DNA of 64,000 bases from Carnegiea gigantea (taxonomy: Eukaryota; Streptophyta; Magnoliopsida; Caryophyllales; Cactaceae), in the NCBI GenBank assembly GCA_029747015.1, contig JAKOGI010000127.1, positions 1,059,501-1,123,500 of the forward strand, read 5' to 3'. The notes under the pieces are model-generated. The model ran no database searches, was not told where the DNA came from, and saw only the letters and a list, made by a program, of their open reading frames with translations. Below are positions 11,773 to 22,168 of this stretch, piece after piece. Each line of letters opens with the position of its first letter. Position 1 is the first letter of the stretch. The position numbers and the translations under genes were made by a program.

Positions 11773-12851
11773 TTACTGTAACTCAAATAGTTCGACATTC
11801 TTCTTCATTTCACAAATGGTTGGGAACACATCCTTCAGAAAATCGACATTGTGGGAATCTATTTCTATCATGCCACTATTGGGGTGTTTCTCGTACATCA
11901 TATATCCTTTAGATTGTGCGGGATATCTAACGAACACCATTTTGCTGGGTTTTGGACCAAGTTTTCTATGTTTGTGAGTTGGGTTATACAAATAGCTAGC
12001 CGAACCCCATGGATGCAAATGATCTAATGATGGCATCTTACCAAACCACAACTCATATGGTGTGGCACATATACTTTGGCTTGGTATATGGTTAAGGATA
12101 TAGGCTGCCGTAAGCAATGCATCCCTCCAAAAACTGATTGGGAGGTTCGTATGTGCCATCATTGACTTGACCATGTCAAGTAATGTGCGATTCCTATGTT
12201 TTGCAACACTGTTTTGTTGTGGGGTGCGTAAAATCATTAGCTGTCTTTGTATACATTTTTCTTCATCTAACTCTTTAAACATACCAGAAAGGAATTTATG
12301 ACCTCGAACAGCCCAAAGGATTTTAACTCTTCATTCTAATTGAGCCTCTACCTCTATTATGAAGTGTTTCAACACATCAAATGCCTCGCAGCAATGAGAT
12401 AGTAGGTGCACATCCATATCGTGAATAATCATCTAAAAGGGTAATGAAATAGATGGCCGCATGACGTGCTTTATATGTTCATGGGTCCGCAGATGTCTGA
12501 GTGGATTAATTTTAAGGGACTAGATGCTCTCGAAGCATTACCAAAAGGCTTTACTGTTGCCTTGCTAGCTGGACATGACTCACACCTAAGTAACTTGACC
12601 CTGGTGAGTCGATTTAAAACACCTTCTTTAGCTAGCCTACTTATCCTATCTTAGCCCACATGGCTAAGTCTACCATGCCACTTAACAGATTCAGAATGGC
12701 TAAGTCTACCATGCCACTTAATAGATTCAGAATTGGACTCAAAGTATGAAACAAAAGCAAAGGATATATTATAATAGGAATCATCCAAATCCAAAACAAT
12801 GAAATCTCCTTTTAATGCCGCTTGGTGAAACAAATTGCCATGATAGAACAA
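11773..12851 (-). pseudogene. Copia GAG-pre-integrase and integrase core
   Basis: Reading down the - strand: FYHGNLFHQAALKGDFIVL and the WHGRLSH box (GAG-pre-integrase, duplicated, see 12661-12732), then a C-x2-C box (RCESCPASKATVKPFG), LIHSDICGPMN with the first catalytic Asp, and LWAVRGHKFLSGMFKE where the family has TDRG. The second catalytic Asp is therefore Val. The third motif reads TPQQNSVAKHRNRTLLD, where the catalytic Glu (VAE) is Lys. The C-terminal part (SFWRDALLTAAYILNHIPSQ ... MVFVRYPAQSKGYMMYEKHP) is a 169-codon open frame. Two of three catalytic residues are lost, so the integrase is dead. Confidence 0.88.
12661..12732 (-). repeat. 36-bp exact-period tandem duplication inside GAG-pre-integrase
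   Basis: Units 12661-12696 and 12697-12732 differ at a single base (C/T). In frame, it repeats SESVKWHGRLSH, so the signature WHGRLSH occurs twice. 36 is a multiple of three, so the frame is kept. Confidence 0.9.
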
Positions 12852-12985
12852 ATCTAAACTATCTGGACGAAGTCCAAAAGTAAAACCTAATCTTATTTAA
12901 GAAATATAAGAAACTAAGGAGCATCGCACCCTAGTGCTTAGAGGGCGTCATAAAGAAGCAGCTTGTTTCCTCCACAGAGTTTGAG

Positions 12986-13273
12986 CTAGTATGTTCCTAC
13001 TGCAAGGACATCTTCTTCGCTATCGTTTCCCAGTACAACAGTCCGTGATCCCACCCGGTAGTGATGGAACTCTATGAATCTAGCCTTAGCCTGAACTATG
13101 TGCTTTCTTGCCCCCGTGTCTACAATCCATTGAGAAAGAGAGTTAGCAACGAATTCATAGGAACAAACATATAATTCAAGCGTTTTAGTGGAAAGAGGCA
13201 CCTTGGATGCCTCAGGACAATCTCGAGCGATTTGGCCCTTCCTTCCATAGTTGTAGCACTTCACAGGTGCCAT
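12986..13273 (-). pseudogene. Copia zinc knuckle and aspartic protease segment
   Basis: The ORF starts MAPVKCYNYGRKGQIARDCP. The CCHC knuckle (C-x2-C-x4-H-x4-C) has its second Cys changed to Tyr and its His to Gln, so the nucleic-acid-binding site is destroyed. The protease active site WIVDTGA is intact (DTG at 13120-13112), followed by KHIVQAKARF and SRTVVLGNDSEEDVLAVGTY, which match the family. Continuous for 95 codons, it is the best preserved stretch of the Copia polyprotein along with the integrase. Confidence 0.85.
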
Positions 13274-14048
13274 ATCCTTAGCTCCGTTGCCCTTAGCCTT
13301 GTGCTTATTGGTAGTACCACTATTGGAGCAAGAGTTCTGAGGAGGATGGGGACCCTTCTTGGGTTTCTTACCATGGTAAGGCCTCCTACCCTGGGCCTCG
13401 ATCCTTTGGCAATGAATGTCAGACTAGGAAGTGCATATATCTTTATACGCTCGTCCTCCATTTCGAGATGCTTAGAGATTACCTTGAAGGTCTTAATGTG
13501 CTTACTGTGTGTCATGATTATCTTAAAACTCTTTCAATGTTCATTGTCATTGGGAAGAGCCCTAATCACATTTAGGACCTGTTCTTCCTCAAAACTTCTT
13601 ACCTTGCAGCTTTAGGATCTCGAACCATGGCACTCATGGTTCGAAGGTGCTTGGAAATACTACGACTATATCAAATAGTATACTGTATCCATTTTAGCTG
13701 TCTCGTAGAAGATGTCTGCCCGAACCTAATCTTAAGTTGCTCCCACATGTCCTTAACAGTGGGGAAGCATTCAAACTCACCCAGGAGATTGTCCTACATG
13801 TAAGACAGGATTGTGTAGCGTGCAGAATGATCTCATTTGAACCATGCTTGGTACATCTTTAGGTTCTCTTGGTACTACTCAGTAGCAGTAATATCTCCGC
13901 CTTGTTCACCTTTGTCTGCCAGAATAGACATAGAAGAAGTCAAGAGGTGCAGCATGTCACCATCATTTAAGGCGAACTGGACCTTTAGATGCCAAACATC
14001 GTAGTTCGAACCATCCATTTTATCATTAGATTGCATACAACCTATCAT
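13262..14048 (-). pseudogene. Copia gag, UBN2 class, with many stops
   Basis: From Met at 14048 the - strand reads MIGCMQSNDKMDGSNYDVW, the usual start of UBN2-type Copia gag. It continues through FALNDGDMLHLL, a stop-ridden middle, EEEQVLNVIRALPNDNEH, and MTHSKHIKTFKVISKHLEME, all in family order. Gag would form the cytoplasmic virus-like particle. Several in-frame stops (near 13880, 13800 and 13665) and one or more frame changes make it non-functional. Confidence 0.8.
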
Positions 14049-15890
14049 GTTTTTAGATGTTATATCTGAAAGTATATATTTTATTTATTAGACATATCGT
14101 TTTAATAATTAAATCATCAAGAGAACCCCATCATCCATATTATACGTTCGAAAATTTTGCTAGGCTCATAATCATCATGTATAGATATGAATTAGGAGCA
14201 TCTTTAACTTAATTATTATGTAATTTATAAAAATTTAGTTGAACTAATTAACATATTAATTGGTGACTATCACAAAGATGTTCACCGTTAATTATGTAAA
14301 ACAAATTCACATAATCTTGTATTTATACGAAACTAATTCATATAAACATATCATTAAAACAACTATATTTTCTCTATATATAACACATAGTTATACATCA
14401 TACCCTTAGATTTATATTATTATTACACAAACATTAATATGAAATAGTCAAAAATAATGATATAAGCATAGAAATGTATACTAAATTTCAGAAAAATTCA
14501 CATATAAAATGCATTTATATGATTGTGAAAATAAAACCAAGATATATAGTTCGGCCTAAGACAAACATAAAAAAAAAAAAGTTAAAAATAACCAGGCCCA
14601 AAAGAAATATGGCCCATTAATAGAGGCGCAACCCCTTTTGGGAAAAATGAGTGACTTTCACTCATTTTACTTCACACTTCTCCCACTCAACCTAAATCTA
14701 GCCTTACTCTCTCTCTCTCTTCTTCTGCCTCTCTGCTTTCTCTCCTCCTCTCGACCCCAAAAAGGAAACCACTCTCTCTCTGGATCTTGAGCCACTATGG
14801 CCATGGAAAATGGAGCACTAAGCTAAGCCATTGTCCCTGTATATAACTGTCTTCCAATGGTGGTTCTCCGTAGCCACTGTACCTCGAAAAGCCAAACGAT
14901 GCACAACTGCTGCCCTACCGCTGCTAAAACATGCCCACGAACCTCGATCCATGTAAGCCCGATAAGAATTGATACCACCATCGTGTAGATCGCCCTTCCA
15001 AAGATGGGGTTTTCACGGTTTTTCTTTTCAAGGTTGCATAGATTGGGGTATGTGGATGGCGATAAAGGAAGAAGGGAGCAAAAGGCCACCTTCATCGGCG
15101 GCACGTGCCACGCACGCACCACCCCTTGTAGTTTTTCTGATGGGTAAGGGCTGGATCCAAGTCTCTTCTATTTTTTTTTTCCCTTGAGGTCGAGGTGGAG
15201 ATTTTGTTAGGCCCACCACCATCGCAGCCATCGAGGCACAGGCGGTGTGATTTAGGGTTAGGGTTTCGAGTCTGTGGTCTAACATTCAACTTGATTTAAT
15301 TAAACAATTGCATAAATAAAGCATATTCGCACTCTGTAGTTTAAAAAACCATGCTTGTAGACCATAGGATTAGTAAGACAATATTTTCATGGATTAGGGT
15401 TTGGGGTTCACAAACATGCAATTAAGAATTCAAAGGTCATAACAACTAATCCAAGCAGAGTTTAATATGCACACATAGTCACCTACTAATAGTGCATTCG
15501 TGAGTTCGATTTATGGTAATTACACATAGTAACATAAAGGATCATGCTTTTTAATTGCATAATAACAATGATTAACTAACTAATCATGTTTCTTGCATAT
15601 TAATCTGGGTAGGGGCAGATCAACACATAATCGTATATTAATATCCATGAATCTAGTTGCCATCTGGGCATACTATTTTACAAAGCACAAGCATTCATAA
15701 TTTAAAATCGATAAAGTCTCAATGTTTTATCGATTCTTATGTGTGCAGACAATATAATCACAGATGCATGCTATTAACTTGCATAATTATGAAAATTAAG
15801 CAATTAATCATGTAGTCATGTTCTCAAAAACAAGCATCCTTATTATTCAAATCATTAAGTGCTTTAGACTGGACTAATCCGATCAATCTA
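14049..15890 (-). other. Unusually long Copia leader between PBS and gag, no ORF supported
   Basis: About 1.84 kb separates the PBS from the first gag Met (14046-14048). It is AT-rich at both ends with a GC-richer centre (about 14640-15290) carrying a CT-rich tract at 14706-14760 and TATA-like TGTATATAACTG near 14837. The centre looks like a separate promoter or leader, possibly an insertion or captured gene 5' region, but I found no clean borders. Confidence 0.5.
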
Positions 15891-15903
15891 GGCTCTAATA
15901 CCA
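15891..15903 (-). promoter_or_regulatory. Primer-binding site, initiator tRNA-Met type
   Basis: The - strand reads TGGTATTAGAGCC, one mismatch from the common plant PBS TGGTATCAGAGCC that pairs with the 3' end of initiator tRNA-Met. It starts one base inside the LTR end. Confidence 0.85.
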
Positions 15904-15904
15904 C

Positions 15905-16197
15905 TGATGAACACATAGGACTAATCTGGATTACAGAATTGAATGTCGGGAATAGCCCATGTCGATCTGAGTGTGAGACAGCTACTAGATTCGCCTTTAG
16001 TGTTTACATCCTAGACCTAGAGTCGGGTAGATGATGGGGTAGCCGTAAGAGGGGAAGGGATAGTTTGAGAGATATAAATTGCAATTGCCCTAGGCTAATC
16101 TCCTAACTCTCCTTATACGTCAGGGAGAGCAACCAGGGTTGTCGCCCTAGGCGGCACTCGTGGCCGTCGGGCCTAACCCTATTGGGCCTATCCAACA
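15905..16197 (-). repeat. Copia 5' LTR, 293 bp
   Basis: On the - strand the block begins TGTTGGATAGGCCC and ends TGTGTTCATCA, giving the canonical TG...CA ends, and is followed after one base by the PBS. A TATA-like sequence lies at 16071-16080 (- strand AATTTATATC). Boundaries are set by TG/CA and PBS adjacency; no second LTR is present for comparison. Confidence 0.8.
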
Positions 16198-16789
16198 GTA
16201 GGGAATTGTAGGACCTTCAAGTACTATCATTGGGAATAACAGTTTGACAGATAGTATCCCTGAAAATATTGGAGAGCTTCCTTCGCTTGAAGAACTATAT
16301 CTATATAGTAACCAATTAACATGTGAGATTAATAATTATTACTCTTATGTCCTCAGAATAAACAACCCAACATTCACCATATGTAACAATGACTTAAGCA
16401 ACGATCATGCTCCTTCTTTGTGTTTATATGTGACAGGCAACATCCCTTTAAGTTTCTTCCATGTATCTTCATTAAAGATAATCAGCCCCTAGGCTAATAG
16501 CCTAAAGGGTGGGCTTTCAAGTGACATATGCGATAATCTTCCACAAATTAAAGCGATAGAGGTCTCTTATAAGTTATAATCAGCCAAGTGGGTCAATCCG
16601 ATCCAATCTAAGCAATTGTCGAATGCTTCAAAGATTTTTGTTATCATTTAATGCTTTTAGAGGTCAAATTCTAGAGGGAATTGGAATGTTGCCTCTAATT
16701 TAGGAACTATATCTAGGTGACAATAATTTCACATGTATATTGCAAGGATCACGCGCCAAATTAAAAGCAAATTAAGAGTGAAATAAGGC

Positions 16790-17135
16790 ATAGCTAGGCA
16801 GCTGCAACTAATTGAGGGGAGAAGGGGGGGCATGGGTGGGGAATGAAGGTTGATGAACACTTATTTTCCTTTAATATTAAGTAAGGGGGAGGGAAGGAAG
16901 GGGAACTCAGGAGAACATTTTACCCTCATTCCACCCCATTCCCGTCATTTTTATTCACCCTCAATTTGAGGGGGAAAGGAGGGGAAGAAAAGATTTTCGA
17001 TAGTTTTTCCCCTTTCCCCTTCATCCCCTCTTACAACATATCTAAACAAGGTGAGTACAAATCACCTTCCTGTCCTTCCCTTCTCCTCCATTATCTTCCC
17101 CTCTCTTCCCCTCTCGTCCCCCTCTTTATTTCAAT
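16790..17135. repeat. Purine-rich then pyrimidine-rich tract inside an LRR intron
   Basis: About 16800-16915 is G/A-rich on the + strand and about 16985-17130 is C/T-rich, with TCTAAACAA recurring at 17041 and 17136. It lies in the intron between LRR exons at about 16745 and 17167. It may be a decayed MITE with complementary arms, but I could not define ends or a target duplication. Confidence 0.4.
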
Positions 17136-17339
17136 CTAAACAATATGTTATTGTTAACATTGTGCAGGCACAATACCTCCTTCAATCTCTAACTTGACTT
17201 CGTTGGAGAAAATTGTCTCAAAAGAGCTGGTTTATTAGGTACCATACATATATGCATTGAGTTTTGGACAAGATGCAATAAAATCAAAATATGATTTGAT
17301 TCAGAATAATCTTACATAACATAATATATGCAACTCAAG

Positions 17340-17889
17340 TAGGGATGGCAATGGGATGGGTGCATGGTGGGTTGAGTTGTATCCTCACCCATACCCGCTT
17401 TCAAAAATCGTACCCATACCTACACCCATACCCATCAGGTATTAAAACATAAAACCCATACCCATACCCGTCGGGTTTTGCAGGTTTGCGAGTTTTATTC
17501 GGGTTCACATAAAGAATGAAAATTAATACCCATATGCAGCCCATATCCAAGTACAACATATATTTTTGTCATTATAAGATTGCAAAGTTGTGATATTTTG
17601 GGAGTATATTGTTTAGAAATGTGAAATAAAGTACATTATTGACTAATTTTTTTAGAAGAATTTGGATTGGACTTAAACTGAAAAAATGTTAAACAAAAAT
17701 ATTTTTTTATCTCATTATAAAAACAGGTATGGGTAGGGTGCGGGTGTGGGGTGGGTGAGGGCTATATCCATACCTGTTTTTCAATACCCCCTCATACCCA
17801 TTTAAAACCCATATTCACCACCCACTTGGGGTTTAAAGGGGGCGGGTTTTGCGGGTTTTAAATGGGTATGGGTTTTATTGCAATCCCTA
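17340..17889. mobile_element. Non-autonomous hAT-type DNA transposon, 550 bp
   Basis: Terminal inverted repeats TAGGGATGGCAAT (17340-17352) and ATTGCAATCCCTA (17877-17889) match at 12 of 13 positions. The 8-bp direct repeat AACTCAAG flanks both sides exactly (17332-17339 and 17890-17897), the size expected of hAT transposases. The interior is rich in CCCATACCC and GGGTATGGG repeats and has no ORF, so it moved in trans. It sits in a non-coding part of the receptor-kinase pseudogene. Confidence 0.93.
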
Positions 17890-18089
17890 AACTCAAGTGT
17901 TCTATTCATCATTTCAATCTGAACGAAGAGGGATGGAGGGGAATACAGAGGATTTGTCTAATCATACATTTTTCTGAAACAACAATAACGCTATCTATAA
18001 ATATATAGTTATATTTCATTTCTCCATCTTAAAAATCAATATGGCCCGTAGTATTTAGTCACCTAATACTTAATTCATTGAGACAAGGA

Positions 18090-19360
18090 AATTGCTAAGA
18101 GATGTGAGTAGCTTGTCATTGTTGATGTCTTTTAATGCTGAAGCAAACAACTTGGATGGAAATATATGGGACTCATTTTGTAATTTATCAAGGTTGATGT
18201 ATCTGATTTTGGATGAGAGTTACCTTGATGGTTCTATCCCTTAGTGTCTTGGACATCTCCAAAGTCTTAAGGCTATTTCTCTTTCCATTAATTCTTTGAT
18301 AGCTTCAATTCCATGGTTGATATTTAATCACTCTATGTTGGAAGGGTTGTATCTTGAATTTAACAATTTTTGGAGTGAGCTTCCAGACAATTTAGGTGAC
18401 GTGTTACCTAATATTCAAAGCCTACTCCTCAATAACAATAAACTCACTGGAAGCATTCCAACTTGTGTCTTAAATGCTACCAAACTATCTCATCTAGGCC
18501 TGGAGTTCAATCAACTTATGGGGTCTGTACCAACAACCATAGAGAAATTGCATAAACTGGAGACACTTCGCTTAAGCACTGATTATCTGACCGTTAAATC
18601 AGGGGGTCAACCTTTTAAGGTCTTTGGCAAATTGCAAGAAGCTGAGAACACTATCATTAGGGTGTAATCCTCTTAAACTAAAATTTTCAAGTTTGGTAGG
18701 AAATTTGTCACTCAATCTTGAAGACTTTTATTTGTATTCCTTTGAAATCCACGGCAAGATTCCTAATACGATAGGCAATCTTGCAAGTTTAAGACTCTTG
18801 AGCCTCTTCAACAACAATTTAGATGGTCTTATTCCTGGCGCACTAGGAAAGTTGCAACAGACTATAAGGACTAATCCTAAATGATCTATGTTAGGCAAGG
18901 AGGATGGGTGACCTGTATTTATTAGCAAATAGGCTGGGTGGACCTATTCCAAATTCATTGAGAAATATGATTTCACTAAGATATGTCGTACTACATAATA
19001 ATAAGTTGTCATCATGCATACCAATGGAGTTATGCAATGTTAGAGATCTTCTTTATCTGGATACGGCATTCAACAACCCACATGGATTTGTTTCTATCGG
19101 CATTGGGAACTTTAAACTTGCAACATTTATCGATTTATCAGATAACAAGTTGTCGAGAAGTATACTAAGCACAATCCATCGCTTCAAGAACTTAGTGACT
19201 TTTCTCTGTCTGGAAACATGTTACAGGGCTTTATCCCTACTACATTTAGTCAACTGAGAAGTCTTCAATCACTTGACTTATCTCGAAATGAATTATCTAG
19301 TGATATCTCGAAAGACCTGGAGGGGCTCACTTATTTGTAGTACTTCCATGTATATTTCAA
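18090..19360 (+). other. Main LRR block of the receptor-kinase pseudogene
   Basis: About 15 LRR units of the plant extracellular type (L-x-x-L-x-L-x-x-N-x-L-x-G-x-IP). Clear examples are LLLNNNKLTGSIPTCVLNAT, HLGLEFNQLMGSVPTTIEKL, LSLFNNNLDGLIPGALGKLQ, LYLLANRLGGPIPNSLRNMI, VVLHNNKLSSCIPMELCNVR and IDLSDNKLSRSILSTIH. Three reading frames alternate with breaks near 18600, 18875 and 19210, and a TAG near 19338 replaces a codon just before the last repeat. The units read as one continuous ectodomain when frames are followed. Confidence 0.9.
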
Positions 19361-19636
19361 CAAATTGGGGGGAGAAACTCCCAGTGGAGGGTCATTTGTG
19401 AAATTTTCAGCTGCATCTTTCATGGGGAATCCTGGACTCTGTGATTCACCCATACTACAAGTTCCACCATGTCCAAGGTTATCTAACAAAAAACAAAAGC
19501 AAAGTTTGATTCTTAAAATCATCTTGCCTATGGTGGCATCTGGCTTACTTCTGTTGATATTGACATTCTTCATGATGAGACAACATAAAAAGAATAGTGG
19601 CATTCCTGTTCAGGATGATTCACACATGATAAAAAG

Positions 19637-20755
19637 TACAAGGAGAATATCATACTTTGAGCTTTTGGCCGCAACCAACCAATTTGGTGAAAATAACTTC
19701 ATAGGCGCTGGAGCTTTTGGTTTGATTTACAGAGCTGTGCTTTTAGATGGCATTGAAGTGGTTGTAAATGTTTTTAACACAGAGGTACCAGAAGCTTTTG
19801 GAAACTTTGATGCAGAGTGTGAAATTCTCAGGAATATTAGGCGCAGAAACTTAGTCCAGACTATTTCTAGTTGCTCCAACCTTGATTTTAAAGCTTTAGT
19901 GTTCAAATACATGACAAATTGGTAGCCTTGATGAATGGTTGCATGCAAGTGATCACCACTTGAGCTTTACCCAGTGATTGAGCATCATGATTGATGTTGC
20001 TTCAGCCATCGAGTGTCTTCATCGTGGCTATTCAACTCTAGTGGTACGTCATGATCTAAAGCTAAGCAACGTCCTACTAGATGATGATATGGTTGCCCAC
20101 ATTAGTGTTTTTGGCCTAGCAAGGCTACTGGATGAAGGTCAATTGACAATACTGAGCAACAATTTCACTACTACTGGGTACATGGCCCCAAGCATTTAAT
20201 CAATTAACCGAGAGCATCTCTTTTCCTACATCTCCAGTTTCATTGTGGTTTCTTGTTTGTTTGTTCAATATTTCAAAAAATTAACGTCTACTTTCCTACA
20301 TGAGTCTTAGATAACCAAGACCTTATCGTTTTTCTTTGTTCTCACTCTTATTTGCCTTGGCAGAATGTAGATCATGAAGCTTTGTCTCAACGAAAGCTGA
20401 TGTTTATAGCTATGGAATATTGTTAATAGAAACATTCAGCAGGAAAAAGCCAACTGACTCGATGTTTGATGCAGACATGAGCTTAAAGCACTGGATACAT
20501 GATGAATGTTGTGGCGGCGGGTCACTAATCAATGTCATTGATCCTAAATTACTTAATGAAGACGGGGTTGATTAGTCCACATTTAAGGAGCAATGCTTTA
20601 GTTGGGTGATGGAACTGGCTTTAAGCTGCACGGAAGAAGTGCCTCACAATAGGAATAACATGATTGAAGTAGCAACTAGGCTCAAGAACATCAAAAAACA
20701 ATTCCTGGCAAGCATTAAGGTAACAATTGGGGAAATTGTGACCAAACACAGTTGA
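19637..20755 (+). pseudogene. Kinase domain with lost Lys and DFG changed to VFG
   Basis: Seen in order: ISYFELLAATNQFGENNFIG; the Gly-rich loop GAGAFGLIYRA; EVVVNVFN, where the family has VAVKVFN, so the ATP-anchoring Lys is Asn (codon 19767-19769); VVRHDLKLSNVLL, keeping the catalytic Asp (20053-20055); HISVFGLARLL, where the Mg-binding Asp of DFG is Val (codon 20107-20109); FTTTGYMAP; then after the intron (acceptor CAG at 20361-20363) KADVYSYGILLIETFSRKKP, MELALSCTEEVPHNR and a basic C terminus. A one-base frame break at 19920 and a stop at 19975-19977 separate the N lobe from the C lobe. Both catalytic changes would make even a repaired protein a dead kinase. Confidence 0.9.
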
Positions 20756-20938
20756 TGAAGGCTTTGTATGTATGTGTCACTCTATAAACGAATCTAAGCA
20801 AGTATTGAAACGAGGGATTGAATTTTGCCATTGCTTTATGTTCAACTCAAAATTATGATATTTTATATCCTTTTATTACCTAATATTTGCTCGAAATGAA
20901 TTAGTTAATTAGATTTTTAATATGTTTTTATTTATTTT
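20756..20938. other. 3' flank of the receptor-kinase pseudogene
   Basis: AT-rich sequence between the kinase stop and the probable start of the next LTR; no motif recognised. Confidence 0.4.
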
Positions 20939-22144
20939 TGTAGAAATGGTGGAGCTTTGAATAAAATGAGTATGAAGTTGGGAATGGTGTTGGATCAAGA
21001 AAAAGTAAGAGAAAAGAAATAAGAAACAAGTTTGCCCAATGCCAAGTCCAACCCGAAGCCTAGTTCATGGCCCAATCCACTCCTCCTTCCCCCCTTCTCT
21101 TTCTTTATTTCAGATTTTCTTTCCCCTTTCCAGGCTGGTTTAGCCCATAAATTTCCCCCTTCATTTTTGCTCAACCCAGCCTCCTCAGTTAAGACATGCC
21201 CCACACACATGACAGCCCCCCAATCTCCTCCTCTTCTCCTTCTCTCTCTCCTCACGGCCTGGCTCTTTCTCCCTTTCTCTCGTGGAAACCAGAGACCCCC
21301 CAACTGCTTCATCTTCTCCTTACCGATCCTCACACGCCTAGAGCGCTGAGAGCTCACTCGCCTGTGCTTCGACATCTTCCCCGTGACCCTTCACCTCCCT
21401 CACGCCCAAAATCGCAAGCCCTCTCTCTCCTCATTCATTCCAACATCATCACCATCGAAGAGATGGTGGTTACAAGGGCTTTTAATCGAGAACTAAAGGA
21501 GGAAATTATTGGGGGCCATGAACCGGCAGGGGCGTTCTTCGGGGCCTTGAAGGAGGATCGAAAATAGAGCTTCAAATGGAGGTCAAAAACAAAGATTAGG
21601 GGTAGCTTAGCATAGGGTATGTTAGCTTCAATTTCCAGATCGAATTGTTCTTTCCATTTTTCATTCGCTTTAGTTTCAGAATTAGGCTTTAGTTTTACTT
21701 TCTCCTTCTATTTTCTTTCATTCCTAGAATCAAGGACTTCAAGTTGGCTGAATTCATTGCTCTTGTTTCTCGTTTGCTCTACTGCTATGAGTTTCGAGTT
21801 TGCTCTGCTTTCGTTGCTCTGCTTTCATCTGCTGCTTTGTTTGGCTAAATGAATAAAAACAAATCATTGTAGCTAAGTGTTGGTACGCTCAACTTATTTA
21901 CAGTTTGGTGTTTCATTCTTACTTTGGCTAGATTTACAAGTTAGTCAATGGTTCACGATTTCATGAATTTATCTTGTTTATTTAGACTATCAATTTGTGA
22001 AATAATTTTACCTTGGAGTCGGTTAATTTAGTATTTAGTTTCAATTTCAATGAAAAGTTTGGTAACTAATTTCATAACCATCCCTGAGGACGATGCCCAT
22101 AAGTGTTACAATGATAAAACCATACGCTTGCGGAATTCACAACA
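20939..22144 (+). repeat. Probable 5' LTR (left edge uncertain)
   Basis: The right edge is firm: GCGGAATTCACAACA ends at 22144, six bases before the PBS, as in the Athila element at 31044. The left edge at TGTAGAAATGG is only a guess from a TG start after the receptor-kinase flank. The interior holds C/T-rich tracts near 21060-21430. Confidence 0.5.
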
Positions 22145-22150
22145 AGTTTT

Positions 22151-22168
22151 TGGCGCCATTGTCGGGGA
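22151..22168 (+). promoter_or_regulatory. Primer-binding site, tRNA-Asp type
   Basis: TGGCGCCATTGTCGGGGA differs at two bases from the site complementary to the 3' end of plant tRNA-Asp (TGGCGCCGTTGCCGGGGA), the usual primer of Athila and Tat elements. Confidence 0.85.

Larger units (their letters stand above)
11380..16197 (-). mobile_element. Truncated Copia LTR retrotransposon, 5' LTR through integrase only
   Basis: In order on the - strand: one LTR (16197-15905), a tRNA-Met-type primer-binding site, a long untranslated leader, gag of the UBN2 class, zinc knuckle, aspartic protease, GAG-pre-integrase, integrase core and a Pro/Ser/Arg-rich linker. This is the Copia gene order (gag-PR-IN-RT-RH), and it stops where RT should begin. 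No second copy of the LTR was found at lower coordinates, so the 3' half was deleted or replaced. The outer LTR edge abuts an LRR exon of the receptor-kinase pseudogene at 16206, suggesting insertion into that gene. Many stops and catalytic changes show it is dead. Confidence 0.9.
16206..20755 (+). pseudogene. LRR receptor-like kinase pseudogene, LRR-XII (EFR/FLS2/Xa21-like) type
   Basis: The + strand encodes, with interruptions, leucine-rich repeats (about 16206-17240 and 18090-19330), a juxtamembrane Cys pair (GNPGLCDSP, VPPCPRL), a transmembrane helix (ILPMVASGLLLLILTFFMM) and a kinase domain split by one intron (about 20200-20363), ending at TGA 20753-20755. The intron position, just after GYMAP, and the non-RD style loop fit the LRR-XII pattern-recognition receptors, which sit in the plasma membrane and sense microbial peptides. 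Short introns between LRRs are visible (acceptors before GNIPLSFFHVSSL at 16436 and GTIPPSISNLTSLE at 17167). Frameshifts and stops occur throughout (near 16235, 18600, 18875, 19210, 19338, 19923, 19975, 20200, 20572), so this is a pseudogene. It is flanked by Copia upstream and an LTR element downstream. Confidence 0.9.

Noticed and set aside
16206..20755. A functional immune receptor gene
   Set aside because: Multiple frameshifts, stops and two lost kinase catalytic residues rule it out.
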